Assembly: GCA_934098395.1 (NCBI GenBank)
Contig: CAKOOM010000004.1
Location: 62,001-126,000, forward strand
DNA from: an uncultured Bacilli bacterium
Lineage (GTDB): Bacteria; Bacillota_I; Bacilli_A; RF39; UBA660
Direction: 5' to 3'
Length of the DNA stretch: 64,000 bases
The notes under the pieces were generated by a model. The model was not told the DNA's origin, searched no databases, and saw only the letters and a list, made by a program, of their open reading frames with translations. This document shows, piece by piece, positions 46,435 to 54,320 of this stretch (positions within the stretch are counted from its first letter, which is position 1; each line of letters starts with the position of its first letter). Both the position numbers and the translations under genes were made by a program.

Positions 46435-47016
46435 ATGAAGAAGAAATACATTATTATACTTTTATTTATTTCACTTTGTTTATGTTTATTCTTTATTCAG
46501 GATTCTTTTGCTAAGTATTTAACTAGTGCTAGCGAAACTGCCAATATGAATATTGCTAGATGGAAAATCATTGTAAATAATAAAGATATTCGTGACAATA
46601 GTAGTTCTTCGGCAATAATTAGTCCGGTATTTTTAGGAAATGATAATGTTGCAAGCGATATAATTGCTCCGGGTAGTGAGGGGTATTTTGATTTGATAAT
46701 TGATGCTAAAGCGGCGGACGTTTCTTTTAAATATAAGATTGATATAACTACTGATGAAAACAGTGCAGTTAAGGATATAATTGCAGTTAAGTATAAAATT
46801 AATAATGGAGAAGAAATTCTTTTTACTGGTGGTAATCAAACTATTGAAAAGAGTGTTTTGCATAGCGATAATACTGATGTAATTAATATTCGGGTATATA
46901 TTAAATGGAATGATGGTGATGGCTCAGAAATGGATAATAGTGCGGATACGGCGGCGACGCAAAATAAGGTTGGAGCTGTCTTGAAGGTTAATATGAATTT
47001 TACTCAGTTAGTATAA
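46435..47016 (+). CDS. SipW-type exported subunit (TasA/CalY-like) on the opposite strand
   Basis: The only plus-strand gene in the surface locus. Helix IIILLFISLCLCLFF followed by QDSFAKYLTSASETANMNIARWKIIVNN, a textbook SipW/TasA-like start. It shares three blocks with the 33692 protein (see there) and ends VGAVLKVNMNFTQLV. Own promoter, ribosome binding site and terminator, so it can be expressed separately from both modules. 193 residues. Confidence 0.8.
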   Translation: MKKKYIIILLFISLCLCLFFIQDSFAKYLTSASETANMNIARWKIIVNNKDIRDNSSSSAIISPVFLGNDNVASDIIAPGSEGYFDLIIDAKAADVSFKYKIDITTDENSAVKDIIAVKYKINNGEEILFTGGNQTIEKSVLHSDNTDVINIRVYIKWNDGDGSEMDNSADTAATQNKVGAVLKVNMNFTQLV

Positions 47017-47050
47017 AAAAATAATACTTCTTATAGGAGGTATTATTTTT
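47017..47050. terminator. bidirectional terminator
   Basis: AAAAATAATAC / GTATTATTTTT stem of 11 bp with a 12-base loop between the convergent subunit genes. Confidence 0.85.
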
Positions 47051-47639
47051 AGTTTAGCTGTACGGCAGATATTTTTATTACTAATACTATGCTTGGTTTC
47101 CCAGGATTTGCTTGATGATAATTGTATGCAAGATTTCCCCAGTGGGTATCTTTTTCATCATCTCCAGATTCGTAGGGCCATGAGACTGTAATATTAATTT
47201 TCTCTTCACCATTTGGTTCAATTATACTATTTGTAGATGATATTTCAATGGTAAATGGATAATTGTTTTTTAAGTAATTTAATATATCTTCATTGCTATA
47301 ATTATAGTTAACTAAGTTGTCTCCAAGGATATTAGTACTTACAACTTCATAGGTTATTTGAGCCTTTGATTCACCACTATTTGCAGCTGTTAATGTTTGA
47401 TTATAAGCATCCATTCCTGGATACAAAGAATCAATATTAATTTCTATTGTTTTTTCTACAACTTGTCCGTTAGCATCAAATGTTACATTCCATTCTCTTA
47501 CTTTAGCACTAATATTACTTGATACTTTTGTAGTATATATAAACCAAGCAAAGCTGTTGGATGCTAGAGCTATGGCAAGAAGAAATAATGTTTTCAATCT
47601 TACTTTTTTAAATATTTTTCTTCTTTTTGTTGTTTTCAT
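47049..47639 (-). CDS. SipW-type exported subunit, 196 residues (module B)
   Basis: Basic start KTTKRRKIFKKVR, helix LKTLFLLAIALA, then SNSFAWFIYTTKVSSNISAKVREWNVTFDA. The mature protein has SLYPGMDAYNQTLTAANSGESKAQITYEV, a beta-sandwich pattern, and EKINITVSWPYESGDDEKDTHWGN, the W followed by a D-rich loop seen in other subunits. Last gene of module B, 7 bases after an active SipW-type peptidase. Confidence 0.78.
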   Translation of the reverse strand: MKTTKRRKIFKKVRLKTLFLLAIALASNSFAWFIYTTKVSSNISAKVREWNVTFDANGQVVEKTIEINIDSLYPGMDAYNQTLTAANSGESKAQITYEVVSTNILGDNLVNYNYSNEDILNYLKNNYPFTIEISSTNSIIEPNGEEKINITVSWPYESGDDEKDTHWGNLAYNYHQANPGKPSIVLVIKISAVQLN

Positions 47640-47646
47640 AAATCAC

Positions 47647-48198
47647 CTACTTTTTGTGATCTTTTCGTTCTTCAACTATATCTATTACTTCCATTACTAA
47701 GAGAATAGCAAAGGGAACAAATATTACAAAATAGAAGCCATAAGCATTATTTACTATTTTACTTATAAAGCTTAGTAAATTACTTTTCATAACTACTTTT
47801 CCTAGAATTTGTTCACTTGATACGACTGGATCTTCAGTATCATTAGCTATTCCTTTGGTGTGAAATATTTTATGTCCGCTTTCAATTCGGATTATTTGGT
47901 GGGTTATTATTTTGTCAGCAAAATCTCCCTTATTTCCTAGGTACACGACATCATCTTTTACTTTTAATTCATCTGGAGATACATTTTTTGAGATTATCAT
48001 ATCTCCGACATTATACTTAGGAACCATACTTTCGGTTATTATGGTGTATATACTATAACCACCTAAAGATACTTTATTATCAGATATTCTTTGTATAAAA
48101 ATTATACTGATAACTACGACGATAAACAATGATACTATTGCTTTTATAATCATTGTTAATATTTTTAATAATTTATTGTTCTTGATTTTTTCTATCAT
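47647..48198 (-). CDS. sipW: SipW-type signal peptidase I (module B, catalytic residues intact)
   Basis: Family S26B. N-terminal helix residues 15-36, Ser in IYTIITESMVPKYNVGD, His in DKIITHQIIRIE, box-E region HTKGIANDTEDP, C-terminal helix FYFVIFVPFAILLVMEV. It is divergent from the module A enzyme (different Ser-box flanks, SMVP versus SMEP), so the two modules probably have distinct substrate sets. 183 residues. Stands between the DUF2357 gene and the 196-residue subunit gene. GGTGATAAA ribosome binding site. Confidence 0.9.
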   Translation of the reverse strand: MIEKIKNNKLLKILTMIIKAIVSLFIVVVISIIFIQRISDNKVSLGGYSIYTIITESMVPKYNVGDMIISKNVSPDELKVKDDVVYLGNKGDFADKIITHQIIRIESGHKIFHTKGIANDTEDPVVSSEQILGKVVMKSNLLSFISKIVNNAYGFYFVIFVPFAILLVMEVIDIVEERKDHKK

Positions 48199-48209
48199 TT
48201 TATCACCAT

Positions 48210-49331
48210 CTATATTTTTAATTCTGCTATTTCTTCTAAATACTTATCAATATATTTTTTATATATCTTTTCTATTTGTTTTTCATTTACTACTGTTTTA
48301 TATTTAATAATACTATATTGTTTTCCAACTATTTCTTTTAGTTTTTCTTCGTCAATAGTTGAATCAAGATGCATGATTTTTTCTACCATGTTTCCAACTA
48401 TTTTTTCTGATACTTCTTTTTTCTTTTCACTTGGAGTATCTTTTTTATTAATAGAGTCAAGAACAAGATAATCTAGTAGAAATGATTCATCAATCATTTT
48501 TTTTATTTCGCCATTTTCTTGATAATCTTTATTCCCTTTTTCTTTTTGAATATCGTCTTCATAATGTTCTTGCATAAAATTCCATAGTTTTACAGCATAC
48601 TGAAAGTTTACATTTTTAAGAATTACATTAGTTTTTTTAATCGGAGATGTTACTAAAGTTATATGAAGTTTATCGATACTTTGATAAACTGATGAGCATG
48701 TTAGAGCAGATATTTCGCCCTCTAATTTTTCGATTCTTTCAGACACACTTAAGCCAGAATCATCTTTTTGATTTTTTTGTTCGCTTAGTTTAGAATCTAT
48801 CATCATTGAGATGCTGATATTTTCTTTGCCTAATTTACTAGAACCATTGTATTCCATTCTTTTATTATCTTTAAGCGACATTGATAAATTTGATATGTTT
48901 CTTTTTTTCTTTTCAATAAACATACGCATATTTTTAATTAAGCTGTATATAAAACGATTTTCATAAGTGTTAAAGCTCTCTTCTTTATTAATATTTAATA
49001 TTTTTGAAGGACGAACATCACCAGTCTTTTTATCTATGTCTTGAATTAAATTTGTGTTTTTTGACAGATGTTTAATGCTTTCTACGGTTACTCTTTTAGC
49101 AAGCTCTACTTTAACAATATCTTCTTCATTAATAATAAATCTATTAGGATTTCTTAATATGTTGTCTAGATACTTTATTGTATCTTCCATGATATCTAAC
49201 CATTCAAAACTACTTTTTGTTTTATCAAAGCTAGTTACTACTCTTAAATTTGAATTAATATTTTCGTAAAAGTCTTTGTTTTTGCTATCGTTAGATTGTT
49301 CAAATAAATTTGTTATTTCAAGCTCTGTCAT
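48210..49331 (-). CDS. DUF2357 / McrC-like partner protein
   Basis: A 373-residue soluble protein. Two features point to the DUF2357 family of McrC-type partners: SFNTYENRFIYSLIKNMRMF near residue 118 and SPIKKTNVILKNVNFQYAVKLWNFM near 230. I see no PD-(D/E)xK nuclease motif in the C-terminal part, which is a charged helix bundle (MVEKIMHLDSTIDEEKLKEIV). Directly downstream of the McrB-like ATPase (9 bases), as mcrC follows mcrB. AAGGAGGAAAT site. The family call is moderate; the pairing is clear. Confidence 0.7.
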   Translation of the reverse strand: MTELEITNLFEQSNDSKNKDFYENINSNLRVVTSFDKTKSSFEWLDIMEDTIKYLDNILRNPNRFIINEEDIVKVELAKRVTVESIKHLSKNTNLIQDIDKKTGDVRPSKILNINKEESFNTYENRFIYSLIKNMRMFIEKKKRNISNLSMSLKDNKRMEYNGSSKLGKENISISMMIDSKLSEQKNQKDDSGLSVSERIEKLEGEISALTCSSVYQSIDKLHITLVTSPIKKTNVILKNVNFQYAVKLWNFMQEHYEDDIQKEKGNKDYQENGEIKKMIDESFLLDYLVLDSINKKDTPSEKKKEVSEKIVGNMVEKIMHLDSTIDEEKLKEIVGKQYSIIKYKTVVNEKQIEKIYKKYIDKYLEEIAELKI

Positions 49332-49340
49332 ATTTCCTCC

Positions 49341-50858
49341 TTATGTTAATTTTTTAAGTCTTAATAGATATTCTTCGCATTCTTTCATTTTTCCTTTACC
49401 GAATGTTTTATCTAAAAATTCGATATATCCATCTATTTCATCTCTGATATAAGATATATTTAATTGTTCAAATTTTCTTAATATTTTTCTGGCTATGAAA
49501 TAGTCTACGCCATCTACTTCATCGCCACCGCAGCCAACGTATACAGGAACAAATTTTTTCATGTGAGCCACGATACGATTACCAAAAGCTATACGGAAGT
49601 GTTTTATTACATAATCATCCATGTCATTTATTTTCTTTAGCGTTTCTTCGGATACGGGATGTTTTTCCATAGCTTCTTGAAATAATTTATCTAGATAGCT
49701 GTAATTTATATCTTGAGCTTCAACATCTAGGGGTTCAAATACTTGACCTTTATCATTTATGTCTATTGGCATAGCTCTATCGTATACCTTATCGGTTACC
49801 ATAAATGTTGAGTCATCGTTATTGATTGTTCCAATATACCATACGTTAGGAGGAATTTGTAATTTTCCTTCTTTGATTTTCTTTGGGTCATCTGGCCATG
49901 CACTTGATACGAGTTCTACGATCCATTCATCTTTATTAGGCATTTCTAGAATTGATAGCATTTCAGCAAAGTAATATTCGACTCTGGAAATATTCATTTC
50001 ATCTAGAATTACGGTGTAAATATCGTCGGTATATCCAGCTTGATATAATTCTTTTAAGACATCTGTTTCATTAAATTTTTTGGTAAATTCGTTGAAATAT
50101 CCGAATAGTTCAGTACGATCTCTCCATGATGGTTGAACTGAAGCAACGCATGAGTCGTGTTTTAAGAATTTTCCCCAAGCATATGCTAGGGAAGTTTTAC
50201 CGGTACCAGAGATACCTTGTAAAATTACTAGTTTTGTAGATGCTAAGGCTGATATAAATAATCTAATCATTTCAGGTTTATAATACAAACCTAGATGTGA
50301 TGCTGCAAAGTTTCTAAAATTATCTACCAATTCTTCTAGGTTAAAACTATTGTTGTAATTAGCGATTTTATAACTTGCATACTCATTATCAACTGTTGTA
50401 AGTTTTGGAAATCTACTTGATGTGGTGTCTGTTTGTTCTTCAGGTTCTTTTCCTTCTTCAATATCTTCATTTGGCTTAATTCCAAGATTAGATACCTTCA
50501 TGGCTAAGATATTTTCTTTTTCTTCCATTAATGTAACTACTTGTTCGTTTAGATTTGAAACCTCTTCAAGAAGAGATTCTTGTTCAACGATGGTTTTTCT
50601 AAAACGAATATATTTTCTAATTATGAAGTAAATAATAAATCCAATACCACAGAAAACTGCTAAGAGTGATAATATTGCAATAGCTACGAGTATCCATTCT
50701 GAAATGCCAAAGTCATCTTTATAAAAATTAACTATTGAGATATATTCTGGAATATTAAACATACTTATAATTCCGTCTTTTAATCCTTTAAAGAGAATTA
50801 TTATTCCTGAGAAAAATTGTGATAAAAATTCATATAAGAATCTTAGAAATGTATCCAT
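49341..50858 (-). CDS. membrane-anchored McrB-like AAA+ ATPase
   Basis: A 505-residue protein. One or two hydrophobic segments (residues 8-25 and 55-80, WILVAIAILSLLAVFCGIGF), then a coiled coil with ESLLEEVSNLNEQVVTLMEEKENI, then an AAA+ domain of McrB/MoxR type: Walker A QGISGTGKTSLAYAWGKFL, Walker B and McrB signature VILDEMNISRVEYYFAEMLSILE, sensor 1 IGTINNDDSTF, and RAMPIDI. McrB proteins are normally soluble GTPases of restriction systems with a DNA-binding N-terminus; here that is replaced by a membrane anchor. Downstream lies the McrC-like partner. Confidence 0.88.
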   Translation of the reverse strand: MDTFLRFLYEFLSQFFSGIIILFKGLKDGIISMFNIPEYISIVNFYKDDFGISEWILVAIAILSLLAVFCGIGFIIYFIIRKYIRFRKTIVEQESLLEEVSNLNEQVVTLMEEKENILAMKVSNLGIKPNEDIEEGKEPEEQTDTTSSRFPKLTTVDNEYASYKIANYNNSFNLEELVDNFRNFAASHLGLYYKPEMIRLFISALASTKLVILQGISGTGKTSLAYAWGKFLKHDSCVASVQPSWRDRTELFGYFNEFTKKFNETDVLKELYQAGYTDDIYTVILDEMNISRVEYYFAEMLSILEMPNKDEWIVELVSSAWPDDPKKIKEGKLQIPPNVWYIGTINNDDSTFMVTDKVYDRAMPIDINDKGQVFEPLDVEAQDINYSYLDKLFQEAMEKHPVSEETLKKINDMDDYVIKHFRIAFGNRIVAHMKKFVPVYVGCGGDEVDGVDYFIARKILRKFEQLNISYIRDEIDGYIEFLDKTFGKGKMKECEEYLLRLKKLT

Positions 50859-50868
50859 ATTTCACCTA

Positions 50869-51846
50869 CTACTTTTTTATTATTATTTTTTCTTTTTCAT
50901 AATCAAATGGTGTATCTTTATCTAAGATTATGTATGAGAAAATACTTAACCAAATTTTGCTTTTCTCTTGATAATCATATTTGTCATCTAAGACGACAGA
51001 AAATTTGTATCCATCTTTTATCATTGATTCGATAGATTCTTTATTATTTAAATAATTACTATAAGTTATATTCATTATGACATTATCTCTAGTAACCTCA
51101 CTATTAATGGTATTTAGTAAACGAGTTGTTTTATCTTTTTTTTCTAAAATTGATAGTGGAAAATCTACAATATATTTAATATCATATATTCCTTTTATGG
51201 CATTAAGTAATAATTCTTTATTTACTAAATGATAGGTTATAAAAAGTTTATCTTCGTTAATAATTCCTTCATTGTATACTTTATTAATTGAGTAATCACT
51301 ATATATTTTTGGAAAAGTCATTGTTGGTAGTAAATTAGCAAAGTAGACATTTGATTTATTTGTTTTAGTATTTGTAAGTATTAATTTTTCATTTTTTAAT
51401 GATTCGAGATATGTTTTTTTACGTTTGTTATCTTCTTTAACTACTGAGGTAAATTCTTTAGCAAAAGACTCTGAATATAGTTCAAAATTTTTAATTCTGA
51501 ATTCTATAATATCATCAACGATTTTATCTAATGAGTTATATTCAAGAACATTATCAAAATAAATAATATACTTAAAAATTAGATATGTTTTTTTAGCTAA
51601 TTCATTATATTTTTGATTGTCTGTTTGCATTAATTTTAATGCTTCATCTTTTAAATAGTAATTTATATTTAAACTATAATTTTTATATTTTGAATCATAA
51701 TAATTATAATATCTAGTATTTATATATGTATTTAGTAAGGTATCAAATATTTCTTTGTTAAAGTTTTTCTCCATAATTATTTTTGTATAATTGGTAATAC
51801 TTTTTTTGACAAAATTTACATAATCATTAGAAATATTAGTTGCCAT
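50869..51846 (-). CDS. unknown 325-residue protein (module B)
   Basis: Not recognised. Helical N-terminal half with many Tyr and Lys (NYYDSKYKNYSLNINYYL), a more mixed C-terminal half (DGYKFSVVLDDKYDYQEKSK). No signal peptide or membrane segment. It sits 10 bases before the McrB-like gene, so it is a candidate third component of that complex. GAGGTGAAAT ribosome binding site. Confidence 0.6.
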   Translation of the reverse strand: MATNISNDYVNFVKKSITNYTKIIMEKNFNKEIFDTLLNTYINTRYYNYYDSKYKNYSLNINYYLKDEALKLMQTDNQKYNELAKKTYLIFKYIIYFDNVLEYNSLDKIVDDIIEFRIKNFELYSESFAKEFTSVVKEDNKRKKTYLESLKNEKLILTNTKTNKSNVYFANLLPTMTFPKIYSDYSINKVYNEGIINEDKLFITYHLVNKELLLNAIKGIYDIKYIVDFPLSILEKKDKTTRLLNTINSEVTRDNVIMNITYSNYLNNKESIESMIKDGYKFSVVLDDKYDYQEKSKIWLSIFSYIILDKDTPFDYEKEKIIIKK

Positions 51847-51862
51847 TATTTCACCTCACTTA

Positions 51863-52804
51863 TTAATGGACGTATGAGAATTCGACGATAGATTCATCAT
51901 TGGTTATTGGATATGTATAGTCTTCGTTTGCTGATGCTTTATAAAATTTTACAGCTTTACTGGACTCTAAATTTATACGAAAACTGATACTGTTGATGTA
52001 TTCATGGCCGTCTATTAAAGTTGTCGTATAACTTTCAGCTTTTTGATAAGCATCGTTTGTCATATCTAGAATGACGATTTTAGGATCAAATTTTAATGTT
52101 ATTAATGGAAGAGCACATTTTGCTTTGTTTTCTTCAGATAGACTCATATATGTATTATAATCTATTCTTTGATCGACTTGATAATCATCAAAGGATTCTT
52201 TTACTAGGTAATAATCTGTTGTATTAGTTACACTTAGATTAAAATATGGCCTTCCAGGTACATCATCTATAGTATATGAGATACCAGGTACACCTACTTT
52301 TAAGATAAAACGAGCACTTATTGTTTTTTTATAGGGACTAGTGCTACTGGCAGTTACTTCTATCCATACTTCATCGCCATTTCTCATTACGCCGTCTGGA
52401 GTTATGGTAGCAGTAAAATAATCTGTTGTTCTTTCTGAATAGATTATTCCTTCATTTTTACTTACATTGCAAATGGCTTTTTTTGAGCAAACATAACTAA
52501 CTTCATAGGAAATGTCACTATTTGCATGCAATAAATTATTTTTGTTATTATTTAAATTTATGGTTACTTGGTACGGATCTACACCAGACCAATTATCTAT
52601 TTGATATATTGCTCTTCCGGTTGTTAATTTATCACTATTAAAGTAGAAACTTTTACTAGCTAGATAGTAATCTTTTATATCATTATATATATATCTACCG
52701 TATGTTATACCAATGGTTATAATAGATAATCCGAGTATTATAAATAGTATTTTTCGCTTATTATTTATCTTTAAATTAATCTTTTTAAATTTATTAATTT
52801 TCAT
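51863..52804 (-). CDS. exported beta-rich surface protein, possible SipW substrate (module B)
   Basis: 313 residues. Basic start, helix RKILFIILGLSIITIGITYG, then RYIYNDIKDYYLASKSFYFNSDKL as in SipW-type substrates. The mature part looks like two or three Ig-like modules (YEVSYVCSKKAICNVS with a likely disulphide, DEVWIEVTASSTSPYKKTI, and FNLSVTNTTDYYLV). Eight bases after the dead peptidase gene. AGGTC ribosome binding site. Possibly a minor fibre component or a tip protein. Confidence 0.72.
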   Translation of the reverse strand: MKINKFKKINLKINNKRKILFIILGLSIITIGITYGRYIYNDIKDYYLASKSFYFNSDKLTTGRAIYQIDNWSGVDPYQVTINLNNNKNNLLHANSDISYEVSYVCSKKAICNVSKNEGIIYSERTTDYFTATITPDGVMRNGDEVWIEVTASSTSPYKKTISARFILKVGVPGISYTIDDVPGRPYFNLSVTNTTDYYLVKESFDDYQVDQRIDYNTYMSLSEENKAKCALPLITLKFDPKIVILDMTNDAYQKAESYTTTLIDGHEYINSISFRINLESSKAVKFYKASANEDYTYPITNDESIVEFSYVH

Positions 52805-52811
52805 ATAAGAC

Positions 52812-53306
52812 CTATTTTTTTATTTCCTTTATTATTTCATATACTTCATAAATAAAAGCGGTTAACATTGGTAAAATTATTATTATCAAATATCCCCATT
52901 TTGATGTTAATGTTGAATAAATGCTTCCTAATGCGGAATATTTCTTAGTATTTTTTACACTACCAATAATGCTATCATCATTTAAGGCTTTGTCATTATC
53001 TAGAGTGTATGTTGTAACAGATTTGTCAATTTTTTCAACATTTACTACTTTCCCCAATGACACTTTTACAGGGTTATCATATTTGTCATAATAAAATATT
53101 TGTTCTCCCTTTGTTATATCACTATTTTTTTTAACTATTAATAAATCGCTTTTTTTATAATTGTTTTCTTTATTTTCAAATATTAGCAAAGTTTTATTTT
53201 TTAACTCTGCAATGTTGTAATCGTTATAAGAAAGAAGACAATATGTAATTAAAATAGTTAAAAGAACATAAAGACATATGAAGATATTTATTGCTATTTT
53301 TTTCAT
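52812..53306 (-). CDS. S26 signal-peptidase homologue without catalytic residues (module B)
   Basis: First gene of module B. N-terminal helix (IAINIFICLYVLLTILITYCLL), YNDYN, then the Ser-box region reads LLIFENKENNYKKSDLLIV, so both the Ser and the MxP motif are gone. No TH motif follows (YYDKYDNPVKVSLGKVV). C-terminal helix GYLIIIILPMLTAFIYEVYEIIKEIKK. Sister of the 34287 protein in layout and conserved ends. Start ATG 53306 after GGTGGTAGA; the longer frame runs back into the rpmE terminator and was rejected. Confidence 0.78.
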   Translation of the reverse strand: MKKIAINIFICLYVLLTILITYCLLSYNDYNIAELKNKTLLIFENKENNYKKSDLLIVKKNSDITKGEQIFYYDKYDNPVKVSLGKVVNVEKIDKSVTTYTLDNDKALNDDSIIGSVKNTKKYSALGSIYSTLTSKWGYLIIIILPMLTAFIYEVYEIIKEIKK

Positions 53307-53321
53307 TCTACCACCATTATA

Positions 53322-53349
53322 ATTATAACATATAATTATATAATTGCAA
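53322..53349 (-). promoter_or_regulatory. promoter of module B
   Basis: TTGCAA, 16-base spacer, TATAAT with extended TGT. Confidence 0.7.
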
Positions 53350-53350
53350 A

Positions 53351-53376
53351 TAAAAAGACATATCAAATGATATGTC
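53351..53376 (-). terminator. terminator of rpmE
   Basis: GACATATCA-TT-TGATATGTC stem followed by TTTTTATTT. Confidence 0.9.
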
Positions 53377-53382
53377 ATAGTT

Positions 53383-53586
53383 TTATTTATCAAAACCGTA
53401 TTTTTTATTAAATTTATCTACTTGTCCTTTTCTTGTAGTATTATTTTGCGTTCCAGTATAGAATGGATGACATTTTGAACATACTTCTACGTGAATTGTA
53501 TCTGTAGTTGATTTTGTTTTAAATGTATTACCACATGCACATGTAACTGTTGCTTCTACATAATTTGGATGTATGTTTTTCTTCAT
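53383..53586 (-). CDS. rpmE: 50S ribosomal protein L31 (zinc-binding type)
   Basis: Ribosomal protein of the large subunit. MKKNIHPNYVEATVTCACGNTF and VCSKCHPFYTG give the four zinc ligand cysteines of the type A form, followed by DKFNKKYGFDK. 67 residues. Start ATG 53586 after AAAGGAG; the upstream reading frame overlaps the leader hairpin. Confidence 0.96.
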   Translation of the reverse strand: MKKNIHPNYVEATVTCACGNTFKTKSTTDTIHVEVCSKCHPFYTGTQNNTTRKGQVDKFNKKYGFDK

Positions 53587-53604
53587 AATATTTCTCCTTT
53601 CGCC

Positions 53605-53622
53605 ATGACTAATACAAGTCAT
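53605..53622 (-). promoter_or_regulatory. leader hairpin of rpmE
   Basis: ATGACT-TGTATT-AGTCAT in the short 5' leader just before the ribosome binding site. It could be an L31 autoregulatory leader, known in Firmicutes; this is not proven here. Confidence 0.4.
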
Positions 53623-53641
53623 AGTAATAAATTCGTTTTAT

Positions 53642-53670
53642 ATTATATCAAGTTTTTTCTAATTTTTCAA
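53642..53670 (-). promoter_or_regulatory. promoter of rpmE
   Basis: TTGAAA, 17-base spacer, TATAAT, inside the 3' end of the SGNH hydrolase gene. Confidence 0.75.
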
Positions 53671-54301
53671 CTATTAATTCATTAATTTCTTGATATCCAT
53701 GGTCATTTAAGTAAAATTGATTGTTTTTTAGAAGATATTTTTGATTATTATTTAAATTTTTATTAGTATCTATATAAATATAGTCATGTTTTTCAGTAAT
53801 TCTTTTTATTTTATAATTTATATAGGTAAATAAATCATTCTTTTTATCAAAAATGTTATAGTATCCTAAAACTATTATTTTGGCATTTTTGTAACGACTT
53901 ATTTCATCTAATATGAGTTCCATATTGTTTACCATTTCGTTTAAATATGTATACATATTTTTGGGGTCATCTTCAAGTTTAGCATAAATATCATTCATTC
54001 CTATTGATATGATAACAATATCTGATTGTTTTAGTAATTGATGAATTGAAATTGTTTTATTTTGATAATTAATTTCTTCATTATATTTAATTATATGGAG
54101 CAAATCTATCATACGATAATCTTTGTTTATAAACTGATTATTATAGTTATTTATTTTTTTGTTTTCTCTTAAATAAATATTATCAGCGATAGAATCACCA
54201 ATTACTAGGCAAGTCAAATTATCATTATCTGTTAGTTCATATATAAGATAGCACATAAATATAAATAAAAAAAGAAATAATAAATATATTATTTTTTTCA
54301 T
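53648..54301 (-). CDS. SGNH/GDSL-family hydrolase, membrane-tethered or secreted
   Basis: N-terminal hydrophobic helix (KKIIYLLFLFLFIFMCYLIY), then block I CLVIGDSIADNIY with the catalytic Ser, block III IISIGMNDIYA and the final Asp-His in FYLNDHGYQEI. About 217 residues. Family members are esterases or acetylhydrolases acting on cell-wall sugars or lipids; the substrate here is unknown. Start at ATG 54301. Ten-base gap to murA, so probably co-transcribed with it. Confidence 0.82.
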   Translation of the reverse strand: MKKIIYLLFLFLFIFMCYLIYELTDNDNLTCLVIGDSIADNIYLRENKKINNYNNQFINKDYRMIDLLHIIKYNEEINYQNKTISIHQLLKQSDIVIISIGMNDIYAKLEDDPKNMYTYLNEMVNNMELILDEISRYKNAKIIVLGYYNIFDKKNDLFTYINYKIKRITEKHDYIYIDTNKNLNNNQKYLLKNNQFYLNDHGYQEINELIVEKLEKT

Positions 54302-54320
54302 AGTTATCACTATTAATATA

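Noticed and set aside
48210..50858. Ordinary McrBC restriction system
   Set aside because: The ATPase is membrane anchored, lacks a DNA-binding N-domain, the partner shows no nuclease motif, and the context is export. Kept as a hypothesis only in the finding.
53307..53393. Longer N-terminus for the module B dead peptidase
   Set aside because: The extension reads through the rpmE terminator and the module promoter; ATG 53306 has a GGTGG ribosome binding site.
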